A stretch of 64,000 nt of DNA, from the NCBI RefSeq assembly GCF_034347425.1, contig NZ_CP133779.1:3286001-3350000 (forward strand). Reading direction: 5' to 3'. The stretch is from Undibacterium sp. CCC3.4. GTDB lineage: Bacteria > Pseudomonadota > Gammaproteobacteria > Burkholderiales > Burkholderiaceae_D. Of the stretch, positions 50,397-60,199 are shown in pieces. The notes under the pieces were generated by a model. The model saw nothing but the letters and a program-made list of their open reading frames with translations. It did not search any database and was not told the DNA's origin. How positions within the stretch are numbered: the first letter of the stretch is position 1; every line of letters starts with the position of its first letter. Made by a program: the position numbers and the translations under genes.

Positions 50397-51448
50397 GATT
50401 GTACCGTGATCATCGCCGGCATGCCGGCGGCTTGGGCCAATGCGGCGCTCAGTGTCGGTGTGGCCGCACTGAGTGCCGTGGCCACCGCCGCATCGGGGGC
50501 TTGCAAACGTAATTGCAGGGTTTGTCCGCGCAGCGTCAAGAGCGCCTGCACTGGCCCCAGATTCGGCATGTCCAAACGCAGCACACTTTGCCATTGTTCT
50601 TCGGCGGGGCCGGCTTTGGGCGCTTTTGCCGTGCCACGCTCGCGCCGAATATCCCACTCCAGCGCTTGGCCGGGGAAGATGTCGCCGCGCCAGCGCAGGG
50701 TTTGATCATCGAGGGTTTGTAATTGTTGTTGCACCAGGCTGCGTATGCTGTGGTCGGCACTATCGGTCGCGGCACTGTCACTCCAAGCCGTCGCCGCTAA
50801 GCTGGGCAGGTGTGCTTGCGGCTCTTGTAATACCTCGTGCAGCGGTTTTTGTCCGGTCGCCCACTGCGCCAGATGCGATTCATAAAACACCCCGCTTTGC
50901 GTAATCTGCTGTTGCAAGGCTGCCGCCGTACTGCTTGAATCAGCGAGCAAGTCGGCATGGGTCAGCACCGGTTCGCTGGCCGCCGGCGGCGCTGCCGAGG
51001 GCAGTTGCAGCAGTAAGTTGATCAGTCGACTGGCGTCGCTCAAGGTGGTTCGGCTACTGGCCGAGGTGGGAAGGGCGCTGGTGCTGCTGGCTGCCAGACT
51101 CGCTGCCAGCGCCGTCGCTGCGGTGCTGTTGGTGGCGGCAGATTTCGTTTCAGCAGTGAGCATGCCCGGCGTGCTGAGGCTTAAGCCGGGCGGTGTGCTA
51201 TTGGTCAGGCGCATGGCTAAGTTGTCGCCGACTTGGCTGCCAGCCGGCAGCAGCATATGCAGCCGGCTGCCAGCCAGATCAACTTCGAAGCTACCATCTG
51301 CCAGTTGGCTCAGTACTTGTGCTTTGAGCTCAGTAGTGCTGCTCAAATGGCTCAGCGCCTCAGCCGGTCCGAGCAGTACCACGCTTTTGCTGGCACCGGC
51401 GACGCTTGCCAGCGGCGTCCGCGCCGCACTGTCGAGACCCTCAATCAT
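50393..51448 (-). CDS. Second FliK-like flagellar hook-length control family protein
   Basis: A 351-residue protein rich in Ala, Ser, Thr and Leu with a C-terminal Flg_hook-type domain (about 285-350; LDMPNLGPVQALLTLRGQTL). It shares the domain and composition of FliK at 41894-43405 but is shorter and diverged. It is coupled to the FlhB-C homologue downstream, the two halves of the hook-length/specificity switch side by side. Its role is unknown; a YlqG-like accessory role is plausible. Confidence 0.82.
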   Translation of the reverse strand: MIEGLDSAARTPLASVAGASKSVVLLGPAEALSHLSSTTELKAQVLSQLADGSFEVDLAGSRLHMLLPAGSQVGDNLAMRLTNSTPPGLSLSTPGMLTAETKSAATNSTAATALAASLAASSTSALPTSASSRTTLSDASRLINLLLQLPSAAPPAASEPVLTHADLLADSSSTAAALQQQITQSGVFYESHLAQWATGQKPLHEVLQEPQAHLPSLAATAWSDSAATDSADHSIRSLVQQQLQTLDDQTLRWRGDIFPGQALEWDIRRERGTAKAPKAGPAEEQWQSVLRLDMPNLGPVQALLTLRGQTLQLRLQAPDAAVATALSAATPTLSAALAQAAGMPAMITVQS

Positions 51449-51459
51449 GCCATGGCTGC

Positions 51460-51795
51460 TCAGACACCGTGTCCGGCACCATACGCATGATTTAACTTAT
51501 GCGAAGTACGCGAAGTATTGATCAAGTTGGACAATTCTTCCATCCACGGCTCAGTAATGTCGCGAATTTCCTTGTCATGCGCGAGAATTTTCTTTATCAC
51601 GCGAATTTTTCTTTCCTTCTGTTCCGGCGAAAGAAAGCCGCCCGACTCGCCATCGCGTATCGTCTGCACTTTACTGCTGCAATCAGATTCCAAGCGCGTC
51701 AGTAATTCCCAGTCGCGCTCACGAGCAGCATGCAACATTTGGTCGGTAATGACGGCGATATGTTCATACAGCGTGATGATTTCTAAGCTTTCCAT
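51460..51795 (-). CDS. fliT: Flagellar export chaperone FliT
   Basis: A 111-residue, mostly helical chaperone of the filament cap FliD. Position directly after fliS and the helical pattern (LYEHIAVITDQMLHAARERD) fit FliT; the family is poorly conserved, so context carries weight. The start follows the fliS stop by 6 bases. Confidence 0.85.
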   Translation of the reverse strand: MESLEIITLYEHIAVITDQMLHAARERDWELLTRLESDCSSKVQTIRDGESGGFLSPEQKERKIRVIKKILAHDKEIRDITEPWMEELSNLINTSRTSHKLNHAYGAGHGV

Positions 51796-51801
51796 AGTCG
51801 G

Positions 51802-52278
51802 TTATGCCTCAAAGACGTGCACTGCGCGGGGTTGTAAAGGATCGAAATTCGGCATGACCTGGGCGCTTTGAGCCACTATCGGCGCAGCCGGCGCAATCGC
51901 TTCCCAAGTGGTTTTCAAATCGCGTAACAAGGTTTGCACCTCGGCGAGCAAGCTTTCATCATTTTTTGCATTGGCTAAAAATAATTGTGTGCTCATGTAT
52001 TCATACAGCGCATCGAGATTAATGGCGATGTCACCGCCGGCTTGTTTGTCTAAGCTGGCGCGCAAACCGTTGTCGATGATGGAAATCGCATGCGAGATCG
52101 ATTTGCCTTTGGCGGCGATTTCTTTCTTGCGCATCTGATTGATCGCATTGCCGATCGCAACAATGGCACCGTCATACAGCATGACGATGAGCTTGTGCGG
52201 ATTGGCCGAGCTCACCCCGGTTTCTTCGCTGACGCGAGCGTAAGCGTTCGCGCCGTTTAATTTAGCTGAGCCAAACAT
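51802..52278 (-). CDS. fliS: Flagellar export chaperone FliS
   Basis: Chaperone of flagellin that prevents its polymerisation in the cytoplasm. Four-helix protein with NAYARVSEETGVSSANPHKLIVMLYDGAI near the N terminus, the family hallmark, and LDALYEYMSTQLF later. At 158 residues it is slightly longer than average, with an extended C terminus. Confidence 0.96.
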   Translation of the reverse strand: MFGSAKLNGANAYARVSEETGVSSANPHKLIVMLYDGAIVAIGNAINQMRKKEIAAKGKSISHAISIIDNGLRASLDKQAGGDIAINLDALYEYMSTQLFLANAKNDESLLAEVQTLLRDLKTTWEAIAPAAPIVAQSAQVMPNFDPLQPRAVHVFEA

Positions 52279-52321
52279 AGTGGGTCCTTTGCTGGGTGAT
52301 AAAGTTCATGACTATTTGTGT

Positions 52322-54343
52322 CTATTTGCTGGTCGTGCCGTTCAACACGCCGATTTGCTGTGTCAAAAAGCTCGTGGTCGCCTGCGCACTCGATATGATC
52401 GTGTCAAGTGCGCTGTACTGCGCCATCAGACGTGCCTGCGTCAATGCCAAGCGCGCATTGAGATTGGTCGTTTGTGTGGTCAGTTGCGTGAGTGAGCTGT
52501 TAATGCCCTTGGTGGCGCTGGCGATGGTGCCGGTCGAGCTCAAGATGCTGCTGGTAAGGTTATTGAGTTGATACGCGTAACCCTGAGAAAAATTCACCGA
52601 ACCACGGCTGCCAGTTGATCCGCCATTGATCAGCAGTTGCAAGCCTTCCGAAGCCGAACCGCCCGATCCGGTCAGAATTTGCCCCTTGCCGGTGGCGGAT
52701 ACGCCGTTAAAAGAGCCGGCGACATTTTTGCCGTTGGTGCCGCCGGAAACCGTGCCGCTGAAGGCCGAAATCAAGGTGCCGCTGCTATTGGCCAAGTTGA
52801 TACTCGAGGTGCTGCCAAAGCTGGCCGATTGCAAATTAAGAAAGCCATTGGTGTCGATCGAGGCCACGACCGATAAGCCACCGCTGGAAAAACCGGAGCT
52901 GCCATTAATCGAAGATTGCAGCATTGTCGCGAACTGGGTGGCGTTGTAACTGCCGGCCGGTAAGCTGACGTTGGCCGTCACACCATCGAGCGTTACGCCG
53001 ATCGTGGTACCGGCAGCAATCGTGGTCGAGGCGCTGTTGAGATTGGTGTTGCCAACCATCAGCCCCTGAGTGGCAATCTGCGTGATATTAACCGCATAAT
53101 TGCCAGCCTGGGTGGCCGAGCTCGAGCCGACCAGAGTGCTCAGGCTATCGTTCGACTTACCCATGGAGGCGAATAAACCACCGATATCGCCGAAATTACT
53201 ATTGAGTGCCGTCGTCAGCTTGGTCGAGTCGGCTGCCAGCGTGCCATCTTTTTGAAACGTGATACCAATCTGCGCCAAGCTGGTAAAGCCGCCGCCGGTA
53301 CCATTGACCGCCGTACCCAGAGTGGTACGCAACTGGTTTTGTATGGTGCGGGTAGTCGGGTCACCCAGCAGCGCGCCGCCGGTCTTGGTGGTGGCATTGT
53401 AGGAGGTGAGTTGGCCGATGACCGTAGTGAGGTTGTTATACGCGGTGATCATCGCGGTAATCCCCGATTGCACCGCGGTTTTATTGGCCGCCACAGTAAT
53501 GGTGGTGCTGCCGACTTTTGCGACATTGAAACTCATCCCTTGCACCGAACTGCTCACGCTGTTGGTCGCGCTGGTGATGGCGATGCCATTGATGGTCAGC
53601 TTGGCACTCTGGGCCGAGGTGATTTCGGTGAAATTCTGGGTGCTGCCCGGATCATAATTGAATAAGGCTTGCACGGCCGCGTCGCCAGTACTGGAAGCGC
53701 TGATCTTCATGCTCGAGTTGGCACCCGTGGTCGAAGAGGCCAGTACCAAGTGATACGGTGTGGCACTGCCATCACCGACGATCGAGGCGGACACGCCCAA
53801 GGCGGCCGTATTGATGGCGTCGCGTATGCCTTGCAAAGAATTATTCGTGCTATCTATGGTAATCGTGCCGGTGGCATTGCTGGCATCTTGAGTAAACGTC
53901 GAGCCGGTATATACGCCGCCGGTTGCCGTGCCGCCGGTAATCGCCCCAAATTGAAAGCTGATGGTGGTGCTGGTGCCGCTGCCTATCGCATTCGACGAGG
54001 ACACCTGACCGGCACTGGAAATCGATTGTGCTTGCGCTAGCTGTGTGACGGCCAGGCTGTAGCTGCCGGCTGAGGCAACGCTGGTAGTGGTGGCCGAGGC
54101 AACGCTGGAGTCGCCCGAAGTAGCCGTCAGGTTTTTAAACGTGGAGGAATTAGCCAGGGCCGTGAGCGAACTCTGAAACGAGCTGACCGCACTGCTGAGC
54201 GTACCGTAAGCGGTCAAGTCGGCATTGTAGCTGGTCTGTTTTTTTTGTATCGTCGTCAGCGGTGCGCTTTCGAGCTGCATGAGCTTGCTGACGATGCCAG
54301 TGACGTCGAGGCCAGAACCGATGCCGGTGGATTGTATTGCCAC
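52322..54343 (-). CDS. fliD: Flagellar filament cap protein FliD, enlarged
   Basis: Cap protein at the filament tip that guides flagellin insertion. The N-terminal FliD_N domain (GIGSGLDVTGIVSKLMQLE) and C-terminal FliD_C domain (from about 370, ending with coiled coil SSLTQLTTQTTNLNARLALTQARLMAQY in part) are present. A Flagellin_IN-like segment (AKLTINGIAITS) lies near residue 250. At 673 residues it is clearly larger than the common 450-500; the extra sequence is Gly/Ser/Thr-rich and probably forms outer domains. Confidence 0.96.
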   Translation of the reverse strand: MAIQSTGIGSGLDVTGIVSKLMQLESAPLTTIQKKQTSYNADLTAYGTLSSAVSSFQSSLTALANSSTFKNLTATSGDSSVASATTTSVASAGSYSLAVTQLAQAQSISSAGQVSSSNAIGSGTSTTISFQFGAITGGTATGGVYTGSTFTQDASNATGTITIDSTNNSLQGIRDAINTAALGVSASIVGDGSATPYHLVLASSTTGANSSMKISASSTGDAAVQALFNYDPGSTQNFTEITSAQSAKLTINGIAITSATNSVSSSVQGMSFNVAKVGSTTITVAANKTAVQSGITAMITAYNNLTTVIGQLTSYNATTKTGGALLGDPTTRTIQNQLRTTLGTAVNGTGGGFTSLAQIGITFQKDGTLAADSTKLTTALNSNFGDIGGLFASMGKSNDSLSTLVGSSSATQAGNYAVNITQIATQGLMVGNTNLNSASTTIAAGTTIGVTLDGVTANVSLPAGSYNATQFATMLQSSINGSSGFSSGGLSVVASIDTNGFLNLQSASFGSTSSINLANSSGTLISAFSGTVSGGTNGKNVAGSFNGVSATGKGQILTGSGGSASEGLQLLINGGSTGSRGSVNFSQGYAYQLNNLTSSILSSTGTIASATKGINSSLTQLTTQTTNLNARLALTQARLMAQYSALDTIISSAQATTSFLTQQIGVLNGTTSK

Positions 54344-54443
54344 AATAATTCTCCTTTGTTAAGCGATACTGTATCAAACCACTGCACGATTCAATTGCTT
54401 CGTCAGAGGGGTATTTGCCCTCTATATTAGCGCCTGGGCGCAA

Positions 54444-54830
54444 TTACGCCTGTTGCTTGATCAGTAAACCCTGTAATTTATCCAAAGATTTGGAAATTTC
54501 AAGCGCTTCTTGACTCGGCATTTGCCGCAGCACTTGATTAGTTTTTTCATCGACCACTTTGACAATCACGCGCTTGCTGTCGGCATCGATGGAAAAACGC
54601 ACCTCTTGATTATGACTTTGCAATGCTTGATTGATTTCTTTGACGGCTTGCTTGAGCTGGGCCGGGTCGGTTTTTTTCTCGGCGGCAGGCGCGACGGTGT
54701 TACTTGCGCTGGCGCTGGTGTTGGCTGTAGTGAAAGTCGCCGCCGCTGGGGGCGCGGTTTCTTTATCGATATTTTTACTGCTGATCAATTGTCCCGAGGG
54801 AAGGCTGCTGCCAGTCGCGAGTATGTCCAT
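54444..54830 (-). CDS. flaG: Flagellar protein FlaG
   Basis: A 128-residue protein of the FlaG family, which affects filament length. The N-terminal half is Ala/Thr-rich and variable; the C-terminal domain (about 60-125) contains VRFSIDADSKRVIVKVVDEKTNQVLRQMPS (in part), the hallmark. The start at 54830 has AAGGA 8 bases upstream; two earlier ATGs are too close to that RBS. It lies between fliC and fliD as usual. Confidence 0.93.
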   Translation of the reverse strand: MDILATGSSLPSGQLISSKNIDKETAPPAAATFTTANTSASASNTVAPAAEKKTDPAQLKQAVKEINQALQSHNQEVRFSIDADSKRVIVKVVDEKTNQVLRQMPSQEALEISKSLDKLQGLLIKQQA

Positions 54831-54850
54831 GATCATTTCCTTCAAATTAG

Positions 54851-54881
54851 ATTCCCCCGTTCAAAACTTGAACGGGGGAAT
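54851..54881 (-). terminator. Strong hairpin after fliC
   Basis: A perfect 14-base stem (ATTCCCCCGTTCAA with its complement) around a 3-base loop, 28 bases beyond the fliC stop. The downstream T content is low on the minus strand, so it may mainly stabilise the flagellin mRNA and only partly terminate, allowing lower flaG-fliD expression. Confidence 0.75.
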
Positions 54882-54908
54882 AGGCTACGTCAAGACGTTA
54901 ATCAAGAA

Positions 54909-56708
54909 TTAACGCAGCAGAGCAAGAACACCACTTGGTGCCGAGTTAGCTTGCGCCAAGATTGCCGTACCAGCTTGTTGCAATACTTGGGCACGTGTCA
55001 TGTTGGCAGTTTCCGATGCAAAGTCAGCATCTTGAATACGGCTACGGGAAGAAGCCAAATTCTCTTGCGAAGTTTGCAGGCTGGTAACAGCCGAAGTGAA
55101 ACGATTTTGGTAAGCACCGAGCGAAGCGCGCGAGGTATTCACCGATTGAATCGCTGCATCGATTGTTGCCAAAGCGGACGTTGCACCGGCTGCCGTGGTC
55201 AGGTCGAGTGAAGAGACCCCGGCACCGGCTGTCGTGGTTTGTGTTGCTTTACCCGTTGCGATACCGGCGGCTGTGGCACCGGTACCGGCACCTGCGCTGG
55301 TCGTACCGGCGGTCAAGCCTGAGGCCGTTGCGGCAGCGCCAGTAATGACGGTTGTGAATGCAGCACCGGTGGTCGATTTCAAAGTGACCAGGCCGGCTGA
55401 GTCGGCGCTGGCAGTTACACCAGATTTGCTCGCTACGGCATTGACTGCGTCGGCAATGTTTTGACCAGCGACTTGCGAGGTCGAAGCAGAGGAAACTGCA
55501 CCGATATCGACGCCATTGATTTTGATACCACCGGAGCTGACGCCACCACCACTACCGGCAACGGCTGCTGTACCAGTTACGGCTGCACCGGAACCGTTAT
55601 CAATGACGATACCAGCGGCAGCAGTCGAAGACAAATTGACTTGACCAGTTGTGGTTGAGGTGTAGGCAGCAGCAGCAGAAGCGCCATCGGTAGTCAAACC
55701 AGTATTGGTGTCGAGTGCGCCGGCAGTCGCTGCGCGTTCAACTGTGATATTGCGACCATCGGACGCGGCCAAGGAAACGGCACCCGTGGTCGTGTCGAAA
55801 GTTGCTGTAACACCAGTTTGCGAAGTTTTTGCATTGATCGCTGCGCTGACTTGCGAACCGCGTGAAACGACGCTGGAGCCGGAAGAAATTGCACCGATAT
55901 CGACGCCATTGATCTTGATGTCGCCAGCGGCGATCGCTGTTTTTGTGGTCGCTGCGGTACCGCTGATGGTGGTCGCTTGTGCCGTAGCCACGACACCAGT
56001 TGTACCGGTCGAAGCATTGATGGCCGCTGCTTTGGCGATCGCACTGGCGGCAGCATCTTTATATGATACGCCGTCGGCCGAGCTGGCACCGATATTGGCA
56101 CCATTGATGACCAGATCACCGGCACCGATTGCATTGTTGGTGGAGCTGCTGCCGGACACGGTAGACGAGTAACCGGAAGTCGAACCGACGCCGAGCGAGC
56201 TCGATTTGGCGCTGGAAATCGCACCGATGGTGATTTGATCATTGGCAGAGCCATTGGCACCGACTTGGAACGATTGGTTGGAGAAGCTGCCGTCAAGCAA
56301 GTTCACGCCATTGAAGTTCGATGTGCTGGCAACGCGGTTGATCTCAGAGATCAACTGATGCGATTCATTATTGAGAGCGGCGCGATCGGAAGCACTGTTG
56401 GTACCATTGGATGCTTGCACGGCCAAGTCACGAATACGTTGCAAGTTAGTAGAGATTTGCGACAAATCGCCCTCAGCGGTTTGCGCTAAAGAGATACCGT
56501 CGTTCGCATTACGGGCCGCTTGATTCTGGCCATTCAGTTGCGAAGTCATACGTTGTGAGATCGCCAAACCAGCAGCGTCATCTTTGGCGCTGTTGATACG
56601 CAAGCCGGAAGACAGGCGTTGCATGGCTGTGGCTAACGATGATTGCGATTTAGTCAGATTATTCTGCGCAGTCATCGAAGCGATGTTGGTATTGATATAT
56701 GAGGCCAT
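54909..56708 (-). CDS. fliC: Flagellin FliC with a long repeat-containing central domain
   Basis: Filament subunit, 599 residues. N-terminal D0/D1 (about 1-175; SSGLRINSAKDDAAGLAIS) and C-terminal D1/D0 (about 505-599; LASSRSRIQDADFASE, ending ALLR) are conserved. The centre (about 180-500) is Ser/Thr/Ala/Gly-rich and contains three Flagellin_IN-like units with INGANIG, INGVDIGAIS and INGVDIGAVS. No Cys is present. The high surface Ser/Thr content and the adjacent glycosyltransferase suggest O-glycosylation. A strong AAGGAG RBS precedes the ATG. Confidence 0.98.
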   Translation of the reverse strand: MASYINTNIASMTAQNNLTKSQSSLATAMQRLSSGLRINSAKDDAAGLAISQRMTSQLNGQNQAARNANDGISLAQTAEGDLSQISTNLQRIRDLAVQASNGTNSASDRAALNNESHQLISEINRVASTSNFNGVNLLDGSFSNQSFQVGANGSANDQITIGAISSAKSSSLGVGSTSGYSSTVSGSSSTNNAIGAGDLVINGANIGASSADGVSYKDAAASAIAKAAAINASTGTTGVVATAQATTISGTAATTKTAIAAGDIKINGVDIGAISSGSSVVSRGSQVSAAINAKTSQTGVTATFDTTTGAVSLAASDGRNITVERAATAGALDTNTGLTTDGASAAAAYTSTTTGQVNLSSTAAAGIVIDNGSGAAVTGTAAVAGSGGGVSSGGIKINGVDIGAVSSASTSQVAGQNIADAVNAVASKSGVTASADSAGLVTLKSTTGAAFTTVITGAAATASGLTAGTTSAGAGTGATAAGIATGKATQTTTAGAGVSSLDLTTAAGATSALATIDAAIQSVNTSRASLGAYQNRFTSAVTSLQTSQENLASSRSRIQDADFASETANMTRAQVLQQAGTAILAQANSAPSGVLALLR

Positions 56709-56734
56709 GGTGATTCTCCTTACCTAAGTTATGC

Positions 56735-56760
56735 CGATTGGCTAGTCCGTCTGAACTTTG
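56735..56760 (-). promoter_or_regulatory. Candidate sigma-28 (FliA) promoter of fliC
   Basis: On the minus strand CAAAGTTC (56753-56760) resembles the -35 TAAAGTTT (6 of 8), and GCCAATCG (56735-56742) resembles the -10 GCCGATAA (5 of 8), spacing 10. It lies 27-52 bases upstream of the fliC start, a reasonable distance. The -10 match and spacing are imperfect. Confidence 0.5.
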
Positions 56761-57227
56761 GTCTTATTTCCTGTTGCTTCACGACCGCCGTTGAAATTGG
56801 TAACGGACGGGTTCGTCAAATGTTTAACTTATTGCTGTAAATAAATAATTTATTTTTGACTCAAGTTTTAATAAAGCTTCCGCTCAACGGCAGGTTTTTT
56901 AAATTCTTTAGGGCTAATTTTCTTTTAATTGCAGTAATAGATAGGCTTTTTTCGAAGAAAATGATTGTCTTTAATTTAATAAATTAGTCTCTGGCAAGCC
57001 AGTGAAGATCGGCGGGTAGTGTTAAAAGGAAACATTTCCTCAGAAATTACTGGGAATCGCCACGCAATAGTGCTTGCTAGACATTCTTTAAGCTAAGCTG
57101 AGCACGTTTCCACCCTCTGATCGGCGGATGAAACTGGCGTTTGCCCGATAAACTGCGAGTGTGAGTGAAGCAAGGTATAAGAGCAAAAAGAGCAAAATCA
57201 AGAAACACGTACTTTTTCCTTGAGGAA
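56761..57227. other. AT-rich non-coding region between fliC and the glycosylation locus
   Basis: About 470 bases without a credible gene, between divergently transcribed fliC and the glycosyltransferase gene. It contains a perfect AT palindrome (AAATAAAT-A-ATTTATTT, 56839-56855). Base composition is far richer in A and T than the neighbouring genes. A promoter for the rightward glycosylation genes should lie here; I could not identify it with confidence. Confidence 0.6.
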
Positions 57228-59432
57228 ATGATGAAAGCAGGAAAATTGAAGCTGGCCAGCATCGGCGAAGCGAAAAAATTATTCAAGGCCAATGCCTTGC
57301 CTGAGGCTGAATTGGCCTGTCGGCAACTGATCGGGAAATTCCCGCTGCATGCCGAAGCCAATTACTTATTGGCGAAAATCGCCTTGAAGCGGCAGGATTG
57401 TAGTTTGGCCTTTACCTATTTGCGCAGCGCCATGTCGAGTGTACAGATACGCAGCCAAGATGCGCGCGAATTTTATGATTTTCTTGATGTCTGCTTGAGC
57501 ACTCTTCAATTCGAGCTCATGGAGCAGGGCAGTCTGTGGTTGAGCGCACAGTGCCCCAAAGATGCCTATGCCTGGGATTACCTGGCGATCTCTTTTATAC
57601 AGCAGGAGAAATTCCAGGTCGCCTTGGCCGCTGCCGAGAAATCCTTGGTGTTGCTGCCAACTAATGCCCGGATGTGCAACAACGCCGGTGCCGCCTTAAA
57701 TGGTCTGCACAAGTTTGCCGCCGCCATTCCCTACCTTGAACGTGCTGTGTTGTATGAACCCTCATTGGCGAATGCGCATAATAATCTGGGCAATGCGCTC
57801 AATGGGGTAGAGCGTAAACAAGAGGCGATATACAGTTACCTGCGCGCGATCGCGATCGATTCGAACAGTTATTATATTCACAGCAATTTGGCAGGGGTGT
57901 ATGTTGATCTGCAGCGCTTCGAAGAAGCAACTACCCATCATCTGCGCTCGATAGAGCTTAATCCGGCTTACATCAAGCCTTATGCGGCCCTGATTAATAC
58001 CTTTGCTCGCGTCGGTCAGGTCGGTGCCGCCTTGGATTTGGCGCAAGTGGCGTTTACCCATAGCAAAGACGATGCGGAATTATGGTCTGCCTACGGCAAT
58101 ACATTGCAAAAAGCGCATCAATTGGATGCGGCGATTGAAGCGTATATGCAGGCTTTGAAGCTGGAAAAAGATCCGCAATCGGATTTTGCGCGCAAAGTAT
58201 TCAGCTCACTATTGTTTACCTTGAATTGTCATGCCGATCTATCTGCTGAAGTGATATACAGCGCCTATCAAGATTTTGAAATACGCTTCGGGGTACCGTT
58301 CCGCTCCGCATGGACGGTATTGAATAATGAGAAAAACCCAGGCAAGCGCTTGAAAGTCGGCTATCTGTCTCAGGCATTTTGTAATCAAGTTTGCCGTTAC
58401 TTCCTTTTACCTTTGCTCGAACAGCATGACAGCGCCGTAGTGGAAGTGTTTGCCTATTCCGACCCGCCTTACGAAGATCATGTTACCGAACGCTACCAGG
58501 CCAGTGTCGATCATTGGCGCGACACCCGTGGCATGAGCGATGAAGCCATCGTTGAGCTGATTAAGAGCGATGGCATCGATATCTTGATCGATATTTCCGG
58601 CCATTCCACCGATAACCGGCTCGGTGTTTTTGCGCGCAAGCCGGCACCCGTCTCCTTACATTGGCTCGATTTCGGCTATACCACCGGTCTGACTGCCGTC
58701 GATTACTATTTAACCGACAGCCAAGGCGTCACCGATGATTGTGACCATCTGTTTTCAGAAAAATTATGGCGACTCGATGGCCCCGCGTTCGCCTATCGAC
58801 CGGATTTTCAAGAAGAATTCGCGACCGATTCGCCATTTTTACAAGACGGCATCATTACCTTCGGCAGTCTGTCGCGTGCTAATCGCATCAACCATAAGCT
58901 CATTGCCGTGTGGGCGGCGATCCTTGATGCCATGCCGAATTCGCGCTTGGTGATCAACAGCGGTGACTTCAAAGATAAGCCGAATCAAGATGCCATGGCC
59001 CAGCGCTTTGTCGATCTCGGTATTGCGCGCGATCGTCTTGAGGTCGGTTATGACAGTCCGTCGCGGATACCTCTGAGTAAGATCGACATCAGTTTGGATT
59101 GCTTTCCACATAATTCCGGCACCACCTTGATCGAATCGCTGTATATGGGGGTGCCTTTCGTGAGTTTGGCGAATCGGCCTACCGTCGGTCGTATCGGTTC
59201 GAGTGTGCTGGCTGCAGCCGGTCATCGCGAATGGATCGCCGAAACCGAAATGGAGTATGCCGAAAAGGTCTTGACCTTGGCGCACGACACCGAAGCCTTG
59301 ATACATTTGAGGAAAAATTTGCGCCGTGAAATACAAGGCTCGCCACTGATGGATGAAGTTGGCTTTGCCCGTTCGGTCGAAAAAGCCTATCGCCAAATGT
59401 GGCAAATCTATTGCCAAAAGGATAATGCATGA
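57228..59432 (+). CDS. TPR / SPINDLY-type O-linked glycosyltransferase (GT41), likely flagellin-modifying
   Basis: A 734-residue protein. The N-terminal half (about 20-350) holds around eight TPR units. The C-terminal half is an O-GlcNAc-transferase-like catalytic domain (GT41, about 375-725) with [27 protein letters not shown] and [20 protein letters not shown], the nucleotide-sugar-binding region of OGT/SPINDLY. The start is ATG 57228 or 57231, after a GAGGA RBS; the frame is open to 57165 without homology. It lies opposite fliC and is coupled to the CDP-sugar genes (4-base overlap), hence the proposed role in flagellin glycosylation. Confidence 0.9.
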   Translation: MMKAGKLKLASIGEAKKLFKANALPEAELACRQLIGKFPLHAEANYLLAKIALKRQDCSLAFTYLRSAMSSVQIRSQDAREFYDFLDVCLSTLQFELMEQGSLWLSAQCPKDAYAWDYLAISFIQQEKFQVALAAAEKSLVLLPTNARMCNNAGAALNGLHKFAAAIPYLERAVLYEPSLANAHNNLGNALNGVERKQEAIYSYLRAIAIDSNSYYIHSNLAGVYVDLQRFEEATTHHLRSIELNPAYIKPYAALINTFARVGQVGAALDLAQVAFTHSKDDAELWSAYGNTLQKAHQLDAAIEAYMQALKLEKDPQSDFARKVFSSLLFTLNCHADLSAEVIYSAYQDFEIRFGVPFRSAWTVLNNEKNPGKRLKVGYLSQAFCNQVCRYFLLPLLEQHDSAVVEVFAYSDPPYEDHVTERYQASVDHWRDTRGMSDEAIVELIKSDGIDILIDISGHSTDNRLGVFARKPAPVSLHWLDFGYTTGLTAVDYYLTDSQGVTDDCDHLFSEKLWRLDGPAFAYRPDFQEEFATDSPFLQDGIITFGSLSRANRINHKLIAVWAAILDAMPNSRLVINSGDFKDKPNQDAMAQRFVDLGIARDRLEVGYDSPSRIPLSKIDISLDCFPHNSGTTLIESLYMGVPFVSLANRPTVGRIGSSVLAAAGHREWIAETEMEYAEKVLTLAHDTEALIHLRKNLRREIQGSPLMDEVGFARSVEKAYRQMWQIYCQKDNA

Positions 59433-60199
59433 AAGCCGTGATACTGGCCGGCGGTCTCGGTACCCGGATTTCCGAAGAAACCTCGCTGCGCCCGAAGCCG
59501 ATGATAGAAATCGGCGGTTATCCTATTCTTTGGCATATCATGAAATCGTATTCTGCCCATGGAGTCAATGAATTCGTGATTTGCTGCGGTTACAAGGGTT
59601 ACGTGATCAAGGAGTATTTTGCCAATTACTTCCTGCACATGTCCGATGTCACTTTTGATATGCAGAATAACCGCATGGAAGTACATGAACGGCATGCCGA
59701 ACCGTGGAAGGTGACGCTGGTCGATACCGGCGACGACACCATGACGGGCGGCCGTTTGAAGCGCGTGGCGCGGTATATAGAAAATGAAGAAGCGTTTTGC
59801 TTTACCTATGGCGATGGGGTGTCGAACGTCGATATCGCTGCCTCGATTGCCTTTCATAAACAGCATGGAAAAGCCGCCACGGTCACGGCCGTTTTGCCGC
59901 CTGGGCGATATGGTGCGCTCGAACGTGATGCTGACAGGGTGGCAGGATTTACTGAAAAGCCGCGCGGTGATGGTGGTTGGATCAATGGCGGTTATTTTGT
60001 GTTGTCACCCTCGGTACTCGATTTGATCGATGATGATAGCCAGAGTTGGGAATTGGAACCGCTCAATCGCTTAGCCACCCAACAGCAGTTAATGGCTTAC
60101 GAACACAGTGGCTATTGGCAACCGATGGATACCTTGCGGGAAAAAAATCTACTCGAAGAATTGTGGGCTTCCGGGAAAGCGCCATGGAAAATTTGGTAA
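59429..60199 (+). CDS. rfbF: Glucose-1-phosphate cytidylyltransferase
   Basis: Makes CDP-glucose from CTP and glucose 1-phosphate, the entry to CDP-linked deoxysugars. The N-terminal nucleotide-binding motif is [20 protein letters not shown] (residues 6-25, shortened here), with GDGVSNVD and [18 protein letters not shown] later. The length of 256 residues is normal. It overlaps the genes on both sides, by 4 and 16 bases. Confidence 0.96.
   Translation: MKAVILAGGLGTRISEETSLRPKPMIEIGGYPILWHIMKSYSAHGVNEFVICCGYKGYVIKEYFANYFLHMSDVTFDMQNNRMEVHERHAEPWKVTLVDTGDDTMTGGRLKRVARYIENEEAFCFTYGDGVSNVDIAASIAFHKQHGKAATVTAVLPPGRYGALERDADRVAGFTEKPRGDGGWINGGYFVLSPSVLDLIDDDSQSWELEPLNRLATQQQLMAYEHSGYWQPMDTLREKNLLEELWASGKAPWKIW

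Noticed and set aside
57144..57151. CCCGATAA, close to a sigma-28 -10 box, upstream of the glycosyltransferase gene
   Set aside because: The sequence 11 bases upstream has no resemblance to TAAAGTTT, so the promoter call is not supported.
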